Positions 25,797-35,520 of a DNA stretch of 64,000 nt are shown piece after piece; within the stretch, counting starts at the first letter, position 1, and each line of letters begins with the position of its first letter. Source of the DNA: Pontibacter oryzae (GTDB lineage: Bacteria; Bacteroidota; Bacteroidia; Cytophagales; Hymenobacteraceae); NCBI RefSeq assembly GCF_003576375.1, contig NZ_QWGE01000003.1, forward strand, positions 620,001 through 684,000. The letters run 5' to 3'. The notes under the pieces were generated by a model, which saw only the letters and a list, made by a program, of their open reading frames with translations, ran no database searches and was not told where the DNA came from. A program made the position numbers and the translations under genes.

Positions 25797-26732
25797 ATGC
25801 TGGAAGTAGTAAAGTATAGCGCAACGCATAAACTGAATTGGAATGCCTTTGTGCGGACATCAAAGAATGGCACCTTTTTGCTGCTGCGCGATTACATGGA
25901 GTATCATGCCGAACGCTTTACCGACCACTCGCTGCTGTTTTACCATAAGAGCAAGCTGGTTGCACTGCTGCCCGCAAATGAGGCGGAGGAGGGGATTGAG
26001 AGCCACGGCGGCCTGAGTTATGGCGGTTTTATCACGGATAAACGCATGAAGGCCGCGCTGATGCTGGAGGTTGTAAAAGCCATGAAAACATACTTTGCCG
26101 GGCTGGGTTTCCGAAGTATAAAGTATAAAGCCATCCCGCATATTTATCACCAGTTACCCGCCGAGGAAGACCTGTACGCCCTTTTCAGGCATGAAGCCAT
26201 ACTTTACAGAAGAGACGTAAACTCGGTAATAGCTATGGCTAACGCTTTGACTTATAGTAAAACCCGTAGGTGGGAGGTGCGCAAGGCCAGCAAAAGCGAA
26301 CTGCAGTTGCAATTAGCTACATCCTATGGGGCCTTTATGCAGCTGGAGCAGCAGGTGCTGCAGGAGCGCTATAACCTGGTGCCAGTGCATACGGCAGCCG
26401 AAATAGAACTGCTGGCGGCGCGCTTCCCGGAAAACATAAAGCTGTACACGGCAACTTTGGGTGATGAACTGCTTGCCGGCATACTCGTGTATGAAACAGC
26501 AACGGTAGCGCACTGCCAATACATGGGAGCCTCTGCAGAGGGCCGCAAGGCAAGTGCTTTAGACCTGTTGGTAGATTGGCTTCTACAAGAAGTATACTCC
26601 CACAAATCATACTTTAGCTTTGGTATTTCTACGGAGCAGGCCGGCAAGTATCTAAACGAAGGGTTGGTGTGGAACAAGGAAAGCTACGGCGCACGCGCTG
26701 TAATGCACGATTTTTACGAATTGAGGCTCTAG
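25797..26732 (+). CDS. GNAT/FemAB-like acyltransferase-fold protein
   Basis: 311 residues. The sequence looks like a double-GNAT (FemAB-type) protein: an N-terminal half with FVRTSKNGTFLLLRDYMEYH and LSYGGFITD, and a C-terminal half with LLAGILVYETATVAHCQYMGAS followed by ALDLLVDWLLQEVY and YFSFGISTEQAGKYLNEGL. Such proteins occur in Bacteroidota near polysaccharide genes and are annotated as GNAT acetyltransferases; the substrate is unknown. It stands alone here, closed by a strong terminator. Confidence 0.7.
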   Translation: MLEVVKYSATHKLNWNAFVRTSKNGTFLLLRDYMEYHAERFTDHSLLFYHKSKLVALLPANEAEEGIESHGGLSYGGFITDKRMKAALMLEVVKAMKTYFAGLGFRSIKYKAIPHIYHQLPAEEDLYALFRHEAILYRRDVNSVIAMANALTYSKTRRWEVRKASKSELQLQLATSYGAFMQLEQQVLQERYNLVPVHTAAEIELLAARFPENIKLYTATLGDELLAGILVYETATVAHCQYMGASAEGRKASALDLLVDWLLQEVYSHKSYFSFGISTEQAGKYLNEGLVWNKESYGARAVMHDFYELRL

Positions 26733-26756
26733 CCAAAGTATAAAGTATAAGCATGA

Positions 26757-26801
26757 AAAAAGCGTCGAGCTACTTCAGATAGGGGTAGCCCGACGCTTTT
26801 T
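26757..26801. terminator. Bidirectional terminator between GNAT gene and nhaC-type gene
   Basis: AAAAAGCGTCG and GCTAC pair with GTAGC and CGACGCTTTTT, with one bulged mismatch. It lies between convergent genes. The two AAAGTATAA words just before it (26735-26750) are copies of the recurrent motif. Confidence 0.9.
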
Positions 26802-26828
26802 AATTTAAGGTAAGATGAATAGATAGCT

Positions 26829-28817
26829 TTATGCCATTTCTGTGGCAGGAACAACTACCTCCTCGTTCTTCTTACCGAAAATCTTAATGAAGCCCCAAAG
26901 TATAACTGCGCCGATCAGGTAAACCAGTAGCCAGTGCACCCCAAAGCTGGAAAGATTCGTGCAGACAATGTTAGCTACCAGTGCTACTGTAACAGCATAG
27001 GGCAGTTGCGTTTTTACGTGGTCTATGTGGTTACAGCCTGAGGCAAGCGAGCTCAAAATAGTAGTGTCTGAGATTGGGGAGCAGTGGTCGCCGAAAACGG
27101 AGCCAGCCAGTACCACTGAGATTACATTGTAGATGATCGGCATGGTCTCATCCATCGGGTAGCCTTGTTGCTGGCACACATACCAGGCAGCGGGTAGCAT
27201 CAGCGGGTAAAGTATGGCCATAGTGCCCCAGCTAGAGCCCGTCGAGAACGCGATGATGGCAGCCAGGAAGAACGTAATTTCCGGCAGGAACTGCGGCGAA
27301 ATGTTGCCTGAGAACAGCGAAGTAAGGTACTCGGCCGTATACAGCTCCTTGGTTACAGCCGCCAAAGACCAGGCCAGCACAAGTATAAGTATGGCCGGGA
27401 GCATCGTTTTAAAGCCTACCACCAGTGATTCCATGGTAGATGTGAGGCTCATGATGCGCTGGCTTACCGTTAAGGCAATAGCCACAATCACACCACTCAG
27501 GGAGGCCCATACCAATGCTACATATGAGTTGGAATCGCCGATGGTAGTTGATAGCTTACGCAGAAAGCCCATGCTGGTATCAGCCCATACTTCGGGGGCA
27601 TAACCCGTATAAAGTAACCCGATAACTGTGCCGAAAATAACGGTAAGCACCGGGAGCAAGGCATTAACCGCACGGGTGCGTGTGGCGTCTACGGGCTCAA
27701 ACTCGGCCATTTCCTGTTGCTGTCTTTCCTGGCCACTTTCATCCAGGCTGGACGAGGTAACGGCACCCGTGGTGCGGGCACGCATCTCGGCTTTGTGCAT
27801 GGTGCCAAAGTCGCGGTTCATCAGGATCAGCATCAGCATAAATACCAATGTAAGCACTGGGTAGTAAGCATACTCCAGCGAGTGGAAGAACATGGAATAA
27901 GCGCCTTCTTCAATGCCAAGGCTGATGGCTGCATCTTTGATGTATCCTAGCTCTGCACCGATCCAGGTGGTTACGAAGGCAATGGCCGCTACCGGGGCAG
28001 CTGTGCTGTCAACGAGGTAAGCCAGTTTCTCGCGGGATACGCGGTGCCCGTCGGTTACGGGGCGCATGGTGTTGCCCACGATCAGCGTGTTTGCATAATC
28101 ATCAAAAAATATTGCCACGCCCAGCACCCAGGTTACCACCTGCGAGCTTTTAGCTGATTTGGCATAGCGTGAGAGCAGGTTTACCACTCCGGCCATGCCT
28201 CCGTTTTTAGAGATAATGGCCACCATGCCGCCAATCAGCATCGAGAAGATGATTACAGAAACGTGGTCTCCGTCGGTGAGCGCCTCCATCAGGTACGTAT
28301 CGCCAACAGCCAGCAAGCCTGTGAAAAAAGACTTAACGGATAACCCGTAAATCACGAAGCCGCCTACCCAAATGCCTGCAAAGAGCGCCAGCAGTACCTC
28401 CCTGAAAATAAGGGCCAGCACAATGGCAATGAGTGGTGGAAGTATGGAAAGCCACATCGGAAACTCGCGCACGCCATTCTCTGCCTCCGGGTTGAGGCGA
28501 TAGAGCCTTGCCAGGGTGTGGGTGCCCATGTTAGCGCTAACTTGCACCAATTCTGCGCGCTCGGAGAGCGAGAACGTTGCCTCGCCATTTAGGAATGCCG
28601 TTTCCAGCAGATCCCCGTTGACCCGGAGGGGTAGCGGCCCGTTATACTTTACCAGGTTGCCCTCCTCAGAGGTGGTGCGCAGGGTAAAGGCCGTGTCATT
28701 GATGGCTTGCAGTTGTAATTCTTCTATAGCGTCTTTCGAGATTGCATCCTGGGCCATGGCTTGCACGGTAAGCAGCAGGAGCAGCAAAAAGCTCAGGAGG
28801 GGCTTATGTAGCTTCAT
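26829..28817 (-). CDS. NhaC-family Na+/H+ antiporter with exported N-terminal domain
   Basis: 662 residues, about 150-200 more than a typical NhaC. The first 22 residues look like a cleavable signal peptide ending in AMA-QD. About 95 residues without membrane segments follow, then at least ten membrane helices from about residue 120. The antiporter core has VTWVLGVAIFFDDYANTLIVGNTMRPVTD, STAAPVAAIAFVTTWIG and SVFGDHCSPISDTTILSSLASG, which are family signatures. It exchanges Na+ for protons at the inner membrane; substrate specificity (Na+, Li+ or a malate/lactate-type solute) is not certain. The extra periplasmic N-domain is discussed among the findings. Confidence 0.85.
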   Translation of the reverse strand: MKLHKPLLSFLLLLLLTVQAMAQDAISKDAIEELQLQAINDTAFTLRTTSEEGNLVKYNGPLPLRVNGDLLETAFLNGEATFSLSERAELVQVSANMGTHTLARLYRLNPEAENGVREFPMWLSILPPLIAIVLALIFREVLLALFAGIWVGGFVIYGLSVKSFFTGLLAVGDTYLMEALTDGDHVSVIIFSMLIGGMVAIISKNGGMAGVVNLLSRYAKSAKSSQVVTWVLGVAIFFDDYANTLIVGNTMRPVTDGHRVSREKLAYLVDSTAAPVAAIAFVTTWIGAELGYIKDAAISLGIEEGAYSMFFHSLEYAYYPVLTLVFMLMLILMNRDFGTMHKAEMRARTTGAVTSSSLDESGQERQQQEMAEFEPVDATRTRAVNALLPVLTVIFGTVIGLLYTGYAPEVWADTSMGFLRKLSTTIGDSNSYVALVWASLSGVIVAIALTVSQRIMSLTSTMESLVVGFKTMLPAILILVLAWSLAAVTKELYTAEYLTSLFSGNISPQFLPEITFFLAAIIAFSTGSSWGTMAILYPLMLPAAWYVCQQQGYPMDETMPIIYNVISVVLAGSVFGDHCSPISDTTILSSLASGCNHIDHVKTQLPYAVTVALVANIVCTNLSSFGVHWLLVYLIGAVILWGFIKIFGKKNEEVVVPATEMA

Positions 28818-28914
28818 TTAGTTTTTGTGGGGTTTTTACAAAACTCCCTAAGTTAAGAAAGAATTGATAAACATTGAAATAATGCCATCGCGGCTATACT
28901 TGCGGCTTGGTTAA

Positions 28915-28957
28915 AACAAAACCGCCCCTGCACCAATGGCGCAGGGGCGGTTTTGTT
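28915..28957. terminator. Terminator of the secreted protease gene
   Basis: AACAAAACCGCCCCTGC (28915-28931) pairs perfectly with its complement at 28941-28957 around a 9-base loop. It lies 15 bases beyond the protease stop codon. Confidence 0.93.
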
Positions 28958-28972
28958 AAATATTAGAAAGAG

Positions 28973-31900
28973 CTAGTGCCTTACCACTACTTTTCTGGTA
29001 ACGGTTCGGTTGCCTTGCTGCAGGTGCAGCACATACATGCCGTCGGCCAGGTTTGGCAGGTTAAGCTCACGGGTGTAGGTGGCGCCAACGTTTTTAGCAG
29101 TTTCCACAAACACTACCTTGCCAACCATACTTACTAGGCGTACCTGTACTGGCGCTGCACTGGTGGTGGAATACTTGATCGAGAACTTCCCGTTAGTTGG
29201 GTTAGGTGTTACCTGTAACCCGTTTTCAGCAGAGAAGTCCCTCAGGCCAGTCAGTGTCAGGTTTAGATCTGCGGATAGGTTGGAGCAACCCTGCGCTGAT
29301 GTAACCTGCACGTTGTACTTGCCGCTTGCTGTGGCAGTGTGCGTTTGGCCGGTAGCGCCTTCTATAGCCACGCCATTCAGGAACCACTGGTTGCCTTCTG
29401 CAGCAGAAGAGCTAAGTTCAGCGCTGTTTTGCGTTATAGTTGGCTTAGCTGGTAGCGGTTGGATGATAACCTCAATAGCTTCAGAGGTAACCTGGCATGA
29501 TTTGCTGGTAAGAGTAACTGTGTAGCTGCCGCCGGCACTTGCTGTAATGCTCGGCGTGGTAGCGCCGTTAGACCAGAGGTAAGTATAACCATTGGTCAAT
29601 GCTTCTTCTGAACTTACGCCTGTGTTTGCGCTCAGTACCACGCTGCCGCCTTCGCAGAACTCGGTAGGGCCTTCTGCTACAATAGCCGCCGACAGGGTAG
29701 TAACGGTTACCGGAACCTCCGTGCGGGCTGCAGTGGCACAGCTTGGCGTGCTTACCTGCCACTCGTACAGGAAGTAATAGAAGCTGGTTGGCGCCGTCTG
29801 GTTGTTGCCCGTGATGCTTACTAAACCGTCAAGCTTATAAGGGTAAGTGGCTGCGTTTGCAGTATTGTTACGGTAAGCCGTAGCGCCGCCGCCAAAATCA
29901 ATCACTTGTATGCCGTAGTCCGTGCCTGCATTTGGTACTACCAGGTTTAAAGTATACTCTTTAACGCCAGGGGTTACCTCTATCGTTACACGATTCACGA
30001 TCACATCGCTCTTGCCCATGTCCATGATTCCGATTGTCATGGTGCCGGCAGTGGCTACGTTGATGGTGGCTTTCTCCAGAACAAAAGGTGCAGCGGCATC
30101 GAAATACATGCGGCCTCCGGTAAAGGAAGAATAGGAGCCCCCGGTTGTGCTGCTAGGGGAGTTTAACTTGCCTCCTGTAGCGTTGCTGGCAGCTACAAAA
30201 TAACTAGTGCCTCTTTCCAGTTTAGGCGTTGTAAAGCTATTTCCTGTGTAGAGCAACTCGCCGCCAGTGGCTGCGCTGTACCAATACAATTGCCCGCTGC
30301 TTGTTTGGGCGTTGATGGTGGCGCTGCTGTTAGCACAAGCGCTTGCATTTTCCACAGTTATCTGGGCCACATCGTTGTTAAGTACTACTGGCTGTGAAAC
30401 AGTGCTTCCGCAGGTTGTAGCTACGGCAAGGGTATAGCTGCCTTTGGCTGTGGCCGTGTACGTGCTTTGGTCTGCTCCGGCAATTGGAGCACCGTCTTTA
30501 TACCATTGGTAAGTATAAATGGCGTTTTGGGTGCTAAGCTTTGCGCGTAGTGTCTGCGAGAACGCATCACCAAGGCAAATGCCAGGGGTGAAGTCCTTCT
30601 CAATCACAACGGTGGCAGGAGGCAATGCATTGACTGTAACTGTGGTTGGCGCCGATGTGGCATCGCAGCCCAGTTCGTTAGTAACCTTTACTGTGTACTC
30701 GGCTGAAGTGGTAGCTGTGTATGTAGCTGCAGTGGCTCCGGCAATAGCCTGCCCGCCCTTGAACCAGGCATAAGTATAACCCGTGCCTGTGTTCGACTTC
30801 AACACTACTGAGTTTCCTTCGCAGAAAGTTGTAGCGCCCTCTGCTGTGATAGTAGCCTGAACAGGAGCAGAGGTATTAACTGGAACCACCACGCGCGGAC
30901 CGGCGCAGCCGTAGGCTTTTACTTTTACATTGTAGAAGTAGTAGTAAGAAGCTGCTGTCGCGCTGTTGCCTGTAATAGACATCACGTTAGGGATTGTAAA
31001 CGGATAGCCCGTTACGCCTGCGTTGTTTCTGAAAATGGTAGCGCCATTCTCATACGCAATAGAGATGCGATAGTCGCCAGCACTAGGGAAGGCCAGGTTA
31101 AGCGGATATACAGCGCCTTGGTCAGTCGGGTCGTCTGCAACGCTTCCTGCGGCTGCCGGAGTGCGGGTATTTGTCACATCCAACGTGGTTGTTGAAACAG
31201 GCACGCCAGCAAGTGTCTCCACTGTGAAGGTAATCTTACCGGGGTTGCCAATATATAACCTTGCACTCTCCAATATGAATGGCACTTTGGCGGTTACATA
31301 TACAGAAGGGCCATACTGGTTGTAGCCACCGCCTGTAAAGCTAGTCTTGGCAGCCGGGCCAACCTGCCCTGTAAAATCATTAAGGGCAGCAAAGAGTACG
31401 TTGCCAGCCGGGGCTGCCGGAATGCTTGTGTTGTTGCCGGCGGCAAGCAGATTGCCTCCTATAGCGGCATCATACCAGAACGTTGTTCCGTCGCCAGCGC
31501 TCTTTAGCGCTACCTGCGTGCCTGCGCAAATGCTGGCGGTGGCGGTAGGCGCTGCAGCCGGGTTGCTGGCTACGCGAGTTTCAGTTTTAGCGTTGTTAGC
31601 CGGGTTCTGGTCATCAGCAAGCGAGGTATGCATGGCAAAAGTATATGTCTTGCCAGCCTGTGCATTAAAGCTGCCCTGCATGTAGAAGCGTGCTTCACCG
31701 TTTGCAGGAAGCGAACTAGTGTAGGTGCCCGTCAGTGTAGTAGTTTGCCCGTTATTGTTGGTTATGGCAACCGTAACAGGAATGTTTGATTGTGCCACTG
31801 TACCATAGTTGCGCAGCAGCACAATAATGCCTTGGCTTGGGTTTGCGCACAGGTTCTGATCCGGGAAGGCCAGGCTGGCCACACCCACATCTTTAGAGGC

Positions 31901-34135
31901 TTGTGCAAAACGCAGTAAGTAGTCCTGGGTTTCTCCTTTGGCATAAGTGCCGCAGGCCTTTACATCGGCTGCATCATTCGTCTCAACCAACACCACGCGC
32001 ATTCTTGTCTGGGTATTTGGAGTTACTGAGGATGGCACGGTAATGCTTGTGTTGAATGTAGCACTGCCGCTTACGGTGCCGCTGGTCGCAACCAGTTCAC
32101 CAGCATCGTCAAAGCTGCTGTTTCCGTTCCAATCGATGAATACTTTAGCGATTTTGTTGTTTTCCGCGCCGCAAGTGCCTAAGCCTATGCTTAACGGCAA
32201 GGTTTGGCCAGGTTCTGCAGTGCCAGTAAGGTTTGTGAAGTCAGCAAAGGCAGAGCAGCTAGTGCCTGAAGTGTTGCTGATTCCCGCAAAAGAGAAGCTG
32301 TCGATCTTGGAGTCGGCATCAGAAGTTGCGCCGGAGGCACAATATGCTGAGCCTCCTACTCCGCTAGCTAAAATGGAATATGCCTGTGGGCCACGGGTTA
32401 ATGTGCCTTTGTGCGATACAGTTACAGTATAGCTGGCGCCAGGCACAGCATTGGCAATATATACTTGCTCCACATTGTCAAGGATGTTGTCGCCAAAGCC
32501 AGCCGGGTTGGCAGGGTTAGCTGGGTCTAGTACCCAAGGTTTATACTCTTCAAGGCCTTTGCTTATGCGCAGGTCCAGGTCGTTTACCAGCCTTGGGGCG
32601 CGGTTGTTAAGCATTGCAGCCGTAAATGGCAGTGTCTCGCCCTCCACGTCCGTCCAGGAAATGGTTATCATTAGCGGGCCTTTACCGGAAGCAGTAACAT
32701 TAAAAGTATAAGTTTCGCCTTCGGCCAGCGTTTTCTCGGCCAGTTGGTAGTTGTTGCCTTTGTTAGATAGTAGATTGGCAGCGCGCTCCATGTTTACCAA
32801 TCCCCAGCCATATACATAGTCCGGGCCAGGAGATGCACCTGCCTCATCGGCAGTATGTATGGCCAAGCCTTTCAGGGTAGCGGCACGCATAAAGTTGCCG
32901 TTTAGCTTGTGATAATATTCCTGAAGCAGGTTAAGAGAGCCTGAGACGTTCGGAGAAGACATAGAGGTGCCGTTGTAACTGGCATATGTGTTGTCTGCTG
33001 TACCTATCGAGGACAGAAGTCCAACACCATTACCGACTACATCGGGCTTGATACGGCCATCATCAGTAGGTCCCCAAGAGCTGAACGAGGATATCTTCAC
33101 ATCTTCCTTGGCGCGGTAGCCATTAGCGATCGGCTCCACAGCACCTACTGTAAGTATATTTTTAGCGTTTCCGTAGGTTGAGATAATGTCGTAGCCATTA
33201 TTACTGCTGATACCTGCAGGGCGTGCAGTTACCAGCGTCCAGTAACCGTTAGCGTCTAGCTTCCAGAAAGGCTGCCCTATAGCCGGGCCGTTTTCGCTGC
33301 GGTTGTTGCCCGCCGATTTTACAATGAGGTAATATGGGGCATTGTAAGCAATCTGGTCCCACTCACGAGCGCGGTCATTGTAATAGCCAAAGTTGGCATC
33401 TTCCGTAGTGCTGACGTTTGGGTTGCCATAAAATTCCCAGTATGGGTTAGAAGTGGTGCCAGCACGGCTAGAGTTGTAGCGCCAGCCCGCAATAGTGCCA
33501 TACGAGTGGTTAGAGATGAGGAGCCCGGCAGCGGCAGCGGCCATTTCCGGGCCATCGTTGCTAAAGTCCCAGGCCTGCAGGTTAAGCGCGCCAAATGACA
33601 TGCCTTTAGCCAGCGCGTTTACACCTGAACCGATCATCGTGCCCGACACGTGGGTGGCATGGTCACTAATGCTTGTTACATTATCGCGCTGCACAATGCG
33701 GCCCGTTAATTCTTGGTGCGTGGCGCGTACAGCGCCGCCATCCCAAACGCCTAGCTTGCCCGATAGAATCGCACTGTTTCCGCTCAGGTTAAGGCCTGTA
33801 GAGCCACCTGCCCAAAGCTGGTTAGTGCTGATAGTGGCAGCCGCACGGGTATTGTTCTGAGTGATGTAGTATACCGGAAAACCAAGTGCATCAATGCCTT
33901 CGAGAGAGGCAAGCGTGCCATCTTCTTGCACCTGCTGCACTGCCCAATTGCGTTGCTTTGCCATTTGCAAGGCCAAGTCTTTGTTGCGCGAGTACTTCTC
34001 GCCTAGCACGGTGCGCATGCGCTGCAGCTCTGTCTGGTTTGCTTTTAGCGCACTTTTACCGGTTGTCTGGGCATGGGCGCCCCCTGTAGCCATAACCATT
34101 ATTGCCACAGAAATATATGAAAGTAGCTTTTTCAT
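28973..34135 (-). CDS. Giant secreted subtilisin-like (S8) protease with T9SS sorting tail
   Basis: 1,720 residues. Signal peptide 1-22 (ends AHAQ). The S8 catalytic domain (about 110-450) has Asp132 in GVWDGG, His162 in DHATHVSG and Ser393 in NGTSMSSP, so it should be active. After a beta-sandwich (about 465-590) comes a GEVED-type domain (about 655-745, FIDWNGNSSFDDAGELV), a CARDB-like region (750-855), and several Ig/PKD-like modules with repeated patterns such as TFCEGNSVVL and YTYAWFKGGQAIAGAT. The final 75 residues form a type IX sorting domain: NPTNGKFSIKY, then LADGMYVLHL. Cell-surface or secreted proteolysis is inferred. It is monocistronic, with a promoter at 34311-34340. Confidence 0.93.
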   Translation of the reverse strand: MKKLLSYISVAIMVMATGGAHAQTTGKSALKANQTELQRMRTVLGEKYSRNKDLALQMAKQRNWAVQQVQEDGTLASLEGIDALGFPVYYITQNNTRAAATISTNQLWAGGSTGLNLSGNSAILSGKLGVWDGGAVRATHQELTGRIVQRDNVTSISDHATHVSGTMIGSGVNALAKGMSFGALNLQAWDFSNDGPEMAAAAAGLLISNHSYGTIAGWRYNSSRAGTTSNPYWEFYGNPNVSTTEDANFGYYNDRAREWDQIAYNAPYYLIVKSAGNNRSENGPAIGQPFWKLDANGYWTLVTARPAGISSNNGYDIISTYGNAKNILTVGAVEPIANGYRAKEDVKISSFSSWGPTDDGRIKPDVVGNGVGLLSSIGTADNTYASYNGTSMSSPNVSGSLNLLQEYYHKLNGNFMRAATLKGLAIHTADEAGASPGPDYVYGWGLVNMERAANLLSNKGNNYQLAEKTLAEGETYTFNVTASGKGPLMITISWTDVEGETLPFTAAMLNNRAPRLVNDLDLRISKGLEEYKPWVLDPANPANPAGFGDNILDNVEQVYIANAVPGASYTVTVSHKGTLTRGPQAYSILASGVGGSAYCASGATSDADSKIDSFSFAGISNTSGTSCSAFADFTNLTGTAEPGQTLPLSIGLGTCGAENNKIAKVFIDWNGNSSFDDAGELVATSGTVSGSATFNTSITVPSSVTPNTQTRMRVVLVETNDAADVKACGTYAKGETQDYLLRFAQASKDVGVASLAFPDQNLCANPSQGIIVLLRNYGTVAQSNIPVTVAITNNNGQTTTLTGTYTSSLPANGEARFYMQGSFNAQAGKTYTFAMHTSLADDQNPANNAKTETRVASNPAAAPTATASICAGTQVALKSAGDGTTFWYDAAIGGNLLAAGNNTSIPAAPAGNVLFAALNDFTGQVGPAAKTSFTGGGYNQYGPSVYVTAKVPFILESARLYIGNPGKITFTVETLAGVPVSTTTLDVTNTRTPAAAGSVADDPTDQGAVYPLNLAFPSAGDYRISIAYENGATIFRNNAGVTGYPFTIPNVMSITGNSATAASYYYFYNVKVKAYGCAGPRVVVPVNTSAPVQATITAEGATTFCEGNSVVLKSNTGTGYTYAWFKGGQAIAGATAATYTATTSAEYTVKVTNELGCDATSAPTTVTVNALPPATVVIEKDFTPGICLGDAFSQTLRAKLSTQNAIYTYQWYKDGAPIAGADQSTYTATAKGSYTLAVATTCGSTVSQPVVLNNDVAQITVENASACANSSATINAQTSSGQLYWYSAATGGELLYTGNSFTTPKLERGTSYFVAASNATGGKLNSPSSTTGGSYSSFTGGRMYFDAAAPFVLEKATINVATAGTMTIGIMDMGKSDVIVNRVTIEVTPGVKEYTLNLVVPNAGTDYGIQVIDFGGGATAYRNNTANAATYPYKLDGLVSITGNNQTAPTSFYYFLYEWQVSTPSCATAARTEVPVTVTTLSAAIVAEGPTEFCEGGSVVLSANTGVSSEEALTNGYTYLWSNGATTPSITASAGGSYTVTLTSKSCQVTSEAIEVIIQPLPAKPTITQNSAELSSSAAEGNQWFLNGVAIEGATGQTHTATASGKYNVQVTSAQGCSNLSADLNLTLTGLRDFSAENGLQVTPNPTNGKFSIKYSTTSAAPVQVRLVSMVGKVVFVETAKNVGATYTRELNLPNLADGMYVLHLQQGNRTVTRKVVVRH

Positions 34136-34310
34136 GATGTGCTAATAATCAGTGTGTTGAAAAAGCCGCGTTACGGCATCTGGAGGCGCAGGCAGCATGT
34201 TGCTGGCGCACAGCAGGGGCAATAGCCCTGCGTTAAAGTACAGGTGATTCATCAATAAAGGTGATAGGTTAGAAAATTGGTAGAAGAGCTCGAGTAAATT
34301 TTGAGCACGC

Positions 34311-34340
34311 TAAATGTATAGCAATATTCTGATATTGCAA
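34311..34340 (-). promoter_or_regulatory. Promoter of the secreted protease gene
   Basis: The minus strand has TTG (34340-34338), a 19-base spacer and TACATTTA (34318-34311), one mismatch from TAnnTTTG. The spacer holds an AT-rich palindrome (CAATAT-CAGA-ATATTG) that could be an operator. The leader to the ATG at 34135 would be about 170 bases; no ORF is supported in 34136-34471. Confidence 0.55.
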
Positions 34341-34471
34341 GCTATTAGGGTAGTAAAACTTTATAAAGAAAATTTGTGCTATACCGGAGACGCCCTATAA
34401 ACCTGATTGATGTTGTGCTGTTAATGTAAAAGGCTCGCTGTGTGCCTACTAGGCCCTGTGGGGCAGAAGAC

Positions 34472-35308
34472 TTACTTGGCTCGGTTTACTATAAATACAC
34501 CGGCAAGTATAATCACCATGCCCAAATAGTGCCAGAGCTCAATGGTTTCGCCATCCAACACACCCCACATTAAGGCCACAATTGGAATAAGGTAAGTTGT
34601 GGAGCTGGCAAACAGCGTAGTGGAAATGTGGATGAGCTTGTTGAAAAGCACCAGGGCAATGGCCGTGCTGAACACGGCAAGTATGGCAATGTACATGAGG
34701 GCCTCCCAGGCGCCGGGCGTATGCTGCAGTTTATGCGCAAAGTCTGTGGTAAGCAGATAGCCCAGCGAAATTGGGCCAACGGTAAGCAGAGCCAGGCCGG
34801 AGATTACGTAAGGCTTGAGGTCGTGGAGGCGGTGCTTGATGATGTTAACACTGCCGCCGTAGCAAATTGTGGCGATAACAATATATAGGCCGTAGTACTT
34901 GTTATCGAGGTCGGCGCTGCCATTTCCTGAAAAAATAAGTATGGCTGTACCGGCAATGCCCACCAAAATGCCAAGCATACGCAGCCAGGTAATAGACTGC
35001 CGGAAAAACATGGCGCCAACCAGCAGGGTGAAAAGCGCCGTTAAGGAGTTAAGCACGCCGGCCAGCCCACTTGCCAGTCGGGTTTCAGCGTAGGCAAACA
35101 GAAACGCAGGCAGAAAATTACCCAACACCCCGCTACCCGCTAGGTACTTCCAGCGGCTTGGCTCCACCTTCCGGATGTGCTGCAAAGAGAATGGCAACAA
35201 GGCCATGCAGGCAATCACCATGCGCAACGCGCCCAGCTCCCCCGAAGAGTAAACTACCAAACCCTTTTTCATAAGTATGAATGAGGTGCCCCAGATCAGC
35301 GTGAGCAC
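34472..35308 (-). CDS. DMT-superfamily (EamA) transporter
   Basis: Ten-helix drug/metabolite transporter made of two EamA repeats: LIWGTSFILMKKGLVVYSSGELGALR at the N-terminus and GLALLTVGPISLGYLLT later. From the GTG at 35308 it has 278 residues, but this start cuts the first membrane helix in half. The frame stays open upstream and encodes the expected helix (NNALSWLLIIVLTLIWGTSF), yet contains no ATG, GTG or TTG before a -7-like element TACTTTTG at 35417-35410. The real start may be a rare codon such as ATT at 35401 or CTG. Substrate unknown. Confidence 0.85.
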   Translation of the reverse strand: MLTLIWGTSFILMKKGLVVYSSGELGALRMVIACMALLPFSLQHIRKVEPSRWKYLAGSGVLGNFLPAFLFAYAETRLASGLAGVLNSLTALFTLLVGAMFFRQSITWLRMLGILVGIAGTAILIFSGNGSADLDNKYYGLYIVIATICYGGSVNIIKHRLHDLKPYVISGLALLTVGPISLGYLLTTDFAHKLQHTPGAWEALMYIAILAVFSTAIALVLFNKLIHISTTLFASSTTYLIPIVALMWGVLDGETIELWHYLGMVIILAGVFIVNRAK

Positions 35309-35472
35309 GATAATTAGGAGCCAAGACAGCGCGTTATTAGTGGCTTTGGCCGGGGCAGGAGTAGTTGCAGTTTTGATGGCGGTAAAAGTTAGGCGTTTAA
35401 TATCCTGGGCAAAAGTATAAGAATGATCTGAAAGGAGGGCGATGGTGCAAAACTAATAGCAAGAAACAGAAA

Positions 35473-35508
35473 AAAGCCCTCGCAGTGGCTGGTGCTTGCA
35501 AGGGCTTT
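35473..35508 (-). terminator. Terminator of dusB
   Basis: AAAGCCCT and GCA (35473-35484) pair with TGCAAGGGCTTT (35497-35508), one mismatch. On the minus strand a short T-rich stretch follows. It lies just beyond the dusB stop codon. Confidence 0.75.
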
Positions 35509-35520
35509 AGTATAGCTGTT

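Noticed and set aside
31947-32432. 161-codon plus-strand frame opposite the secreted protease
   Set aside because: No recognisable domain or start context, while the minus strand encodes a continuous multidomain protein.
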